In this document: piece after piece, positions 8,101-13,226 of the stretch
Position numbering within the stretch: the first letter of the stretch is position 1
How the letters are laid out: every line of letters begins with the position of its first letter
Program-made: the position numbers and the translations under genes
DNA from: JAAYPI01 sp036734385
GTDB taxonomy: Bacteria; Bacteroidota; Bacteroidia; Bacteroidales; Paludibacteraceae
DNA: 13,226 nucleotides
Assembly: GCA_036734385.1 (NCBI GenBank)
Contig: DAIMYQ010000040.1
Coordinates: 1-13,226 of the forward strand
Direction: 5' to 3'
The notes under the pieces: model-generated
Databases searched by the model: none
Seen by the model: only the letters and a program-made list of their open reading frames with translations
What the model was told of the DNA's origin: nothing

Positions 8101-10734
8101 TTACCAAAAAGTTCATACAGAACGTTAACATCATTGGCAGAGGTGCCTAATATAACTTTTGCATTTTCACCCTCTTCACATTCCATTTTTACAGGCAAAA
8201 ACCAATTGTACGTTTTCAGGGGTGGTTTTTTGTCCTTTTCAGCATACAAAATAAAAACTTTAGAATAAACCACTTCCCTCTTTTTATCATCGTAAATTCT
8301 AAAAACAGCTTTGTAAGTACCTGAATACAATTTGTTTATCCCCTCTAGAGCAAAGGGTTCTTCCGAAGAAAAATTGCCTTGTAATACTTTGCTCTTTATA
8401 ACAGACGTATCGACAGGCTGGTTTATATTTGGCTGTTCATACAACGAACATATTTCGTAGGTTCCTTTGGTTACAACGTCTTTACCATTTATATTTTTAA
8501 CCGAAACCGTAATCTTCTGCGGTTCGTTTTTGTTCCATTTATCAGGCAACGAAGTAGTAATAAACAAGGGCTTTTCTCCAACTACAAAATGAGTAGTACC
8601 TTGTTGAGTTTCACCCGAATTATCGGTCACATCAATATATACTTGATACGAAGCAACCCTCTCATTTTCTGTTGCTTTGGGAACAAAAGGAATAGAAAAA
8701 TTTCCCTTTTCATCTATCAAAACATTGCCCGAAGCTAATTGCTCATTATTTGCAATGGGAAATCGCAACCAAATATTTGACTGACGAACAATACGATATT
8801 GTGCCATAACAGATTGCAATGGGAAGCCCATAAATGTTTCCGCCTTACCTTTTATTTTTACCGTATCACCGAAAGAAATAGCTTGTTGTACATCATCAAA
8901 CTCCACAAAAAAGGTCGGACGTTTGTATTCCTCTACCAAAAATTGCAAAGAATAATCTTCAGCCTGTATGGTAAAATACCCATTCAGCAAACCTTTCGGC
9001 AATATAAACTCACCGGCAAAAGAGCCAAATTCGTTAGTTTGAAAATCTTTTTCGTTAACAACTTCATTATTACTGTTACGGAGAACCACATGGACATTTT
9101 TGTTGGCTTCTACGACCGTTTCTTTCTCATTGGATGCCCACGCAATGCCTTTAAAGTGAACCGTTTGTGTCGGTCGATATAACGCACGGTCAGTAAACAA
9201 GGAAATAACGTGATTCGTTTCATCTTCCTTTTTATTTGGATTGTACCAACTCGTTTGCACATAAGACAAAGGATAAAACTCGTCGTTACCCAAGGAAACG
9301 GAAACCTTATAATTATTTTTATCTTTCAATTGTGCAATAAAAAAGCCCTTTTTATCGGTTGAATAAGACTTAATTTTTGTATTGACATAACGATTTACAC
9401 GATAATCATTTCTATACAACTGAACCGTTGCTCCATTTAATGGCTGTCCCGTCATTCTGTCAAGCACATAAAATTCGGTATTTTCATTGACTAAACGTTG
9501 TAAAAGCATCAAACGAGTAACGAAAAAACTATTGCAAATAACTTCTTTTGCAGTATCTTTTATTCCAATTTCATATTCGTAAATACCTTCCTCTGAAACA
9601 TTTATAAAAACACATGTATCTTGTTCCGAAAAAGTAGGCGATTTTTTAACGTTAAAAGTTTCCGTTTGTACCAACGTCCTATTGCGTTTGTCTATCGTTC
9701 CTTGTTGTTTGGCATTTTCGTACTCCGATACAGACATATTTACCTTGAACAAACGCAAGATTAACCGTTCAACATTGTTATACTTTAATTTAATTTCCAA
9801 ACTTTTTTTAGGATAAAGTAATTCGTTGTTACTGGCACTAACCGAAGGTGTTGCTATCTCTGCCATCATATTCCGAAGTACTCCAATACCTTTGTAATGA
9901 GGAAATTTTTGTATGCCACTCACACATAAATCNNNNNNNNNNNNNNNNNNNNNNNNNNNNNNNNNNNNNNNNNNNNNNNNNNNNNNNNNNNNNNNNNNNN
10001 NNNNNNNNNNNNNNNNNNNNNNNNNNNNNNNNAGCAAAACAAATGGAAGGATCAATTTCTTCTTGAGCGATAACCTTACCTATATTGTTCTGTTGATTTT
10101 GATAAAAATCTATGGTGCGATGTGCCAACAAATCGAACATAGTCGGACGTAAACTTGTATCATCGCCTTTTTCGAGCAATTCTTGGTAGGTAGAAACAGG
10201 CGTATTTTGCAATTCCCGTGCATTTTGTAAAGACATTCGTGCATAATCCGCCATTGTTTTAAGAAAATGATTGGAAGTCCATTCTTTTCTGTCTTTAGGG
10301 GTAAAATCGGCAATCTGAGTACGAGCATTAATCACGTACAAATGAGCATTATAATACATCTCGTATAACTCCGAAAGCAACGAATAGAGAACCGATTGAG
10401 CCACCTTATCGTCACAATTTTTAGCGTAGTTATCCATTTTATCTACTTCGGTAAAAAACGTATCATCGGAAATAGAAAAATTCATTTTCAACTGATAAAT
10501 CATTGTTTTTATAAGTTGCTGATTGTTCTTTTCTTTTAGGGCATGAACTCTTATCTTATCTATTTCTTTTGTAGCTGATTTGGGCAAGGATTCTCCATCA
10601 AGATGTTCCACTTGTTTCCATATTTTTTCATAAGAAAAAGCCTTTTCTTTTGCATTTTGGGCAATAGAAAAGCTTACTATCGAAACAAATAATAAACCGG
10701 CAAGAACGAATGACCATTGTTTTCTCATAAACAT
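5136..10734 (-). CDS. Large secreted alpha-2-macroglobulin-like protein (one gene split by gap)
   Basis: Two open frames on either side of the N gap belong to one gene: 10734-10033 (234 aa) and 9932-5136 (1598 aa). The start at 10734 gives MFMRKQW followed by a hydrophobic stretch ending SFSIAQ, a Sec signal peptide with no lipobox. ATG at 10728 is equally possible, and a TTG at 10755 is less likely. After an alpha-helical N-terminal region come macroglobulin (MG) beta domains. An MG2 start (ISLFTDRALYRPTQTVHFKG) lies near 9140-9215, a Gln/Ser/Pro-rich bait-like linker near 7440-7600, and the A2M domain (FFYPFLTTDTMGHVSFHFTV, then PESLTKWKI) near 7310-7430. An alpha-toroid follows at about 6800-5780, then a bacterial C-terminal MG10 domain (FFSRLPKGTYVFEYPLW) near 5240-5310. 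Family members trap or inhibit proteases in the periplasm or on the surface. Here the thioester Cys and Gln seem absent, so covalent trapping is unlikely. rimM follows with a 4-bp overlap. Confidence 0.88.
9933..10032. other. Assembly gap of 100 N inside the macroglobulin-like gene
   Basis: A second run of exactly 100 N. The two halves of the gene are in different frames across it, so its true length differs from 100 in its remainder modulo 3. This is not evidence of a frameshift. From the usual layout of Bacteroidota homologues I estimate that roughly 100-150 residues of the N-terminal helical region are missing, which is a guess from memory. Confidence 0.97.
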
Positions 10735-10795
10735 ATAAATTTGTTGACTACACAAAGAAACTGAATTTCAGCTAAAGAAACCGTAAAAACTCCCT

Positions 10796-10823
10796 AAAAA
10801 ATGTTAGATGTTGAATATCTGAC
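10796..10823 (-). terminator. Possible minus-strand hairpin terminator upstream of the macroglobulin-like gene
   Basis: On the minus strand GTCAGAT (10823-10817), a 7-nt loop and ATCTAAC (10809-10803) form a 7-bp stem with one G-U pair. It is followed by A and then six T (10801-10796). This has the form of a weak intrinsic terminator reading toward the macroglobulin-like gene, 62 bp before its ATG. It could shield that gene from antisense transcription out of the his region. It could also be an operator-like palindrome. The stem is short and AT-rich, so confidence is low. Confidence 0.3.
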
Positions 10824-10850
10824 ATCCTTCACAGGAAAAAAACCAAATAA

Positions 10851-10882
10851 TTTGGGCATTCTATTTTTTATTTTTAACTTCG
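10851..10882 (+). promoter_or_regulatory. Promoter of the his operon leader
   Basis: TTTG at 10851-10854 is followed by 20 nt and then TAACTTCG at 10875-10882. This is the Bacteroidota promoter form with one departure (C for T) in the -7 box. Transcription would start near 10888, about 14 nt before the leader peptide ATG and about 165 nt before hisG. The rest of the 317-bp intergenic region holds the leader peptide, the attenuator and the possible minus-strand hairpin. I could not place a convincing promoter for the macroglobulin-like gene; TTTCTTTG on the minus strand near 10755-10762 is a poor -7 match. Confidence 0.65.
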
Positions 10883-10901
10883 CACCGAAAGACATTCAAA
10901 T

Positions 10902-10943
10902 ATGAAAGCAACAAGCATAACACATCATTCACACTTACGCTAA
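10902..10943 (+). CDS. hisL: His operon leader peptide
   Basis: A 13-codon open frame reads MKATSITHHSHLR and then TAA. Three of its last six codons are His (CAT CAT TCA CAC). It lies between a promoter and a hairpin terminator that precede hisG, the position and codon content expected of a histidine attenuator leader. Its job would be to make the ribosome pause when charged tRNA-His is scarce; the peptide itself probably has no other function. It bears no resemblance in sequence to the enterobacterial HisL beyond the His codons. The start has an A-rich upstream stretch and no Shine-Dalgarno site, as is usual here. Confidence 0.8.
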   Translation: MKATSITHHSHLR

Positions 10944-11017
10944 CATAGGTAAGCGGGTCTGATATTGTCTGCATGTAATATAAACTCAAAGCTTACCTAA
11001 AAAGGTGAGCTTTTTTT
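10934..11017 (+). promoter_or_regulatory. Histidine transcription attenuator (mutually exclusive hairpins)
   Basis: Four segments can be read. Segment 1 is CTTAC (10934-10938), inside the leader peptide's last codons. Segment 2 is TAGGTAAGC (10946-10954), starting 3 nt after the leader stop. Segment 3 is GCTTACCTA (10991-10999) and segment 4 is AGGTGAGC (11003-11010). Segment 2 pairs with 3 over 9 bp (antiterminator), 3 with 4 (terminator), and 1 with 2 over 5 bp (default). A ribosome stalled at the first His codons (10923-10928) leaves segment 2 free, so 2:3 forms and hisG is transcribed. A ribosome that reaches the stop at 10941 covers segment 2, so 3:4 forms and transcription ends. The pairing is seen directly; the mechanism is inferred from classical attenuation. 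Confidence 0.78.
10988..11017 (+). terminator. Attenuator terminator hairpin before hisG
   Basis: Arms AAAGCTTACCT (10988-10998) and AGGTGAGCTTT (11003-11013) form an 11-bp stem with one G-U pair around an AAAA loop. The T tract continues to 11017. It ends 34 bp before the hisG ATG, so it must be conditional. Its left arm is also complementary to 10946-10954. Confidence 0.88.
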
Positions 11018-11051
11018 ATGTAAAATAAACCATACTAAAAACCATACTCTT

Positions 11052-11903
11052 ATGTTAAGAATTGCCGTTCAAGCCAAAGGTCGTTTGTACGAAGAAACGA
11101 TGTTGATGCTTACAGAATCCAGTATTCAAGTAGAATCAGGAAAAAGAACATTGTTAATTCCTGCAAAAAATTTTCCGGTAGAAATTTTGTATTTACGCGA
11201 TGACGATATACCTCAAGCCGTAGCCAGCGGAATAGCCGATGTGGGCGTTGTGGGAGAAAATGAATATGAAGAAAAACAAGAAAATGCAATTATTATCAAA
11301 CGGTTGGATTTTAGCAAATGCCGTTTGTCGTTGGCCATTCCAAAATCAGCTGATTACAAAGGTGTTTCATGGTTTAATGGAAAAAAGATTGCCACTTCTT
11401 ACCCTGTTATTTTAGAAAAATTCTTAAAAAAGAATAACCTGAAAGCAGAAATACACGTCATTACCGGATCCGTAGAAATAGCACCGGGCATCGGATTGGC
11501 AGATTGTATTTTCGACATTGTAAGCTCCGGCAGCACATTGGTCAGCAACAACCTGAAAGAAGTAGAAGTTGTAATGAAATCGGAAGCTTTGATGATTGGA
11601 AATAAAAACTTATCCAAAGAAAAAAAGGAAATTCTTGACGAGCTTCTTTTCCGTTTCGACTCATACAAAAACGCCGAAGGTAAAAAATATATTATTCTGA
11701 ATATTCCTAACGAAAAAATTGATGACGTTTGTAAATTATTGCCCGGAATGAAAGCTCCAACCGTAACTCCATTGGTTACAAAAGGATGGTCATCTCTTCA
11801 TTCAGTTATCGAAGAAAAAACATTTTGGGACATCATCAGCCAATTGAAAGCCCTTGGTGCTGAGGGCATTTTGGTCGTTCCTATTGAAAAAATGATACTA
11901 TAA
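11052..11903 (+). CDS. hisG: ATP phosphoribosyltransferase HisG, long form
   Basis: It catalyses the first step of histidine synthesis: ATP plus PRPP gives phosphoribosyl-ATP. The 283-aa length marks the long form, which carries its own C-terminal regulatory domain and needs no HisZ. Residues 1-210 hold the two catalytic lobes: IAVQAKGRLYEE at the N terminus, GIADVGVVGENEYEE (60-74), and the PRPP-binding loop GSVEIAPGIGLADCIFDIVS with SGSTL (139-163). Residues from about 211 form the HisG_C domain, which in relatives binds histidine for feedback inhibition (KGWSSLHSVIEE, then GAEGILVVPIEKMIL at the end). The ATG at 11052 gives the normal N terminus. The gene sits behind the His attenuator and is followed by hisD after 37 bp, so both are likely cotranscribed. 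Confidence 0.96.
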   Translation: MLRIAVQAKGRLYEETMLMLTESSIQVESGKRTLLIPAKNFPVEILYLRDDDIPQAVASGIADVGVVGENEYEEKQENAIIIKRLDFSKCRLSLAIPKSADYKGVSWFNGKKIATSYPVILEKFLKKNNLKAEIHVITGSVEIAPGIGLADCIFDIVSSGSTLVSNNLKEVEVVMKSEALMIGNKNLSKEKKEILDELLFRFDSYKNAEGKKYIILNIPNEKIDDVCKLLPGMKAPTVTPLVTKGWSSLHSVIEEKTFWDIISQLKALGAEGILVVPIEKMIL

Positions 11904-11940
11904 ATCGGTTATTTGTTGAATTTTTATTCGTATTACCATT

Positions 11941-13226
11941 ATGCAATTAATTAAATACCCTAAAAGAGAAGATTGGACAACGATACTTGCTCGTCCGACT
12001 TTTGACAATACCAACTTGCTTGATTTAGTGGGCACTATTCTGAAAGACATTGCCAAACGAGGTGATATGGCTGTGAAAGAATATGAACTGAAATTCGACA
12101 ACGTACAAATAGACACTTTACAAGTATCGGAAAAAGAAATAGCAGAAGCCGAAAAATCAGTTTCTTCCGAACTAAAAAATGCCATTCTATTGGCAAAAAA
12201 TAATATTGAAAAATTCCATATTGCACAACAACATGAAATGCCCGTTGTAGAAACAATGCCGGGTGTAACCTGTTGGCAAAAAGCTATGCCAATAGAAAAA
12301 GTAGGTTTGTACGTACCGGGCGGTACGGCTCCCCTATTTTCTACCGTACTGATGCTCGCAATTCCGGCACAAATAGCCCAATGCAAAGAAATAGTACTGT
12401 GTTCTCCACCAAACAAAGAAGGGAAAATCCATCCCGCTGTTTTGTTCGCTGCAAAAGTGGCAGGTGTCAGTAAAATATTCAAAATAGGTGGCGTACAAGC
12501 CATTGGTGCAATGGCATACGGAACGGAAAGTGTTCCGAAAGTATATAAAATTTTTGGACCCGGAAATCAGTATGTTACCGCAGCCAAACAATTGGTTAGC
12601 CTGAATAAAGTTGCCATTGATATGCCCGCCGGTCCGTCGGAAGTAGAAGTTATTGCCGATGAAACAGCTGTTCCGGCATTTGTAGCTTCCGACCTGCTTT
12701 CACAAGCAGAACACGGAGTAGACAGCCAAGCTATGTTGATAACAACCAGCGAAACATTGGCTAACGCCGTTATGACTGAAGTGGAAACCCAATGGAAAGA
12801 ACTTCCTCGGAAAGATATTGCTGAAAAATCGCTTGCCAACAGTAAAATAATTATTGTAAAAAACATCGATGAAATTATTGATATTACCAATGAATATGCA
12901 CCCGAACATTTGATTATTTCAACCACAAATTATCGTGCTGTTGCCGAAAAAATCATTAATGCGGGATCCATTTTTTTAGGCAATTTGACACCCGAAAGTG
13001 CGGGTGATTATGCTTCGGGTACTAACCACACCCTACCTACCAACGGCAATGCAAAAGCATACAGTGGCGTTAATTTGGATAGCTTCCGCAAACGAATCAC
13101 CTACCAAGAAATCACCTCGGAAGGTTTACAAAAAATAGGTCCAACCATCGAAATAATGGCAGAAAACGAAATGTTGTTCGCTCATAAGAATGCGGTGAGG
13201 TTGAGACTGAAGGAAGGGAAAGTATA
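11941..13226 (+). CDS. hisD: Histidinol dehydrogenase HisD (reaches window edge)
   Basis: This zinc enzyme makes the last two oxidations of histidine synthesis, L-histidinol to L-histidine, with NAD+. From the ATG at 11941, 428 codons and two bases are visible with no stop. Residues that match E. coli HisD at a constant offset of 4 are Gln255 and His258 (SQAEHG), Glu322-His323 (PEHL), Asp356 and His363 (AGDYASGTNHTLPT) and His415 (LFAHKNAV). They cover the zinc ligands and the catalytic Glu-His pair. Other landmarks are YVPGGTAP (124-131) and DMPAGPSEVEVIAD (227-240). The window ends in TA after Val428. If the next base is A or G, the stop is at the edge and the protein is complete at 428 aa, close to the 434 of E. 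coli. Confidence 0.95.
   Translation, partial: MQLIKYPKREDWTTILARPTFDNTNLLDLVGTILKDIAKRGDMAVKEYELKFDNVQIDTLQVSEKEIAEAEKSVSSELKNAILLAKNNIEKFHIAQQHEMPVVETMPGVTCWQKAMPIEKVGLYVPGGTAPLFSTVLMLAIPAQIAQCKEIVLCSPPNKEGKIHPAVLFAAKVAGVSKIFKIGGVQAIGAMAYGTESVPKVYKIFGPGNQYVTAAKQLVSLNKVAIDMPAGPSEVEVIADETAVPAFVASDLLSQAEHGVDSQAMLITTSETLANAVMTEVETQWKELPRKDIAEKSLANSKIIIVKNIDEIIDITNEYAPEHLIISTTNYRAVAEKIINAGSIFLGNLTPESAGDYASGTNHTLPTNGNAKAYSGVNLDSFRKRITYQEITSEGLQKIGPTIEIMAENEMLFAHKNAVRLRLKEGKV

Noticed and set aside
10755..10787. Repeated TTTCTTT on the minus strand before the macroglobulin-like gene, considered as its promoter.
   Set aside because: The -7 candidate TTTCTTTG lacks the conserved A, and no TTTG lies about 19 nt upstream.
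11028..11048. Direct repeat AACCATACT, two copies 12 bp apart, just before hisG.
   Set aside because: Two short copies in AT-rich DNA between the attenuator and the start codon are too little to call an operator. It may be a small tandem duplication.
11898..12926. Several minus-strand frames of up to 201 codons across hisD.
   Set aside because: The plus strand encodes all known HisD active-site residues. The minus frames are antisense shadows with no family resemblance.

Overview
The window looks like a draft or metagenome-assembled contig from a Bacteroidota genome, most likely Bacteroidales. The DNA is AT-rich. Start codons lack Shine-Dalgarno sites, and several promoters fit the Bacteroidota form (TTTG, about 19-20 nt, then TAnnTTTG). 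The gene set also fits: a bacterial serine palmitoyltransferase, a FadL/OmpP1-type outer membrane protein, a very large secreted alpha-2-macroglobulin-like protein, and long-form HisG. Two runs of exactly 100 N (2217-2316 and 9933-10032) are assembly placeholders. Each lies inside a gene, so the reading frame across them means nothing.

Layout. On the minus strand at the left edge are tRNA-Met(CAU) (2-75) with its own promoter, and prmA, the ribosomal protein L11 methyltransferase (190-1035). Divergent from prmA is a plus-strand pair: a secreted, extremely tyrosine-rich protein of unknown function (1181-2149) and a FadL-family barrel (2179-3249, gapped). A perfect 20-bp hairpin (3276-3319) ends this pair and the convergent minus-strand block. 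That block, in transcription order, is the alpha-2-macroglobulin-like gene (10734 down to 5136, gapped), rimM (5139-4618, overlapping it by 4 bp) and spt (4527-3340, with its own canonical promoter just after rimM).

Divergent from the macroglobulin gene is the start of a histidine operon: promoter, a 13-residue leader peptide with three His codons, an antiterminator/terminator pair, then hisG (11052-11903) and hisD (11941 to the window edge). The leader region was not called as a gene and is the best regulatory find here. It has every part of a classical ribosome-stalling His attenuator, with spacing that fits the mechanism.

Most genes are housekeeping: translation (tRNA, PrmA, RimM), sphingolipid synthesis (Spt) and histidine synthesis (HisG, HisD). 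The accessory interest lies in the cell-envelope proteins. The Tyr-rich protein is 28/60 tyrosine over one stretch. The macroglobulin-like protein appears to have lost the thioester Cys and Gln. I see no mobile element, CRISPR array, phage gene or convincing new multi-gene system.
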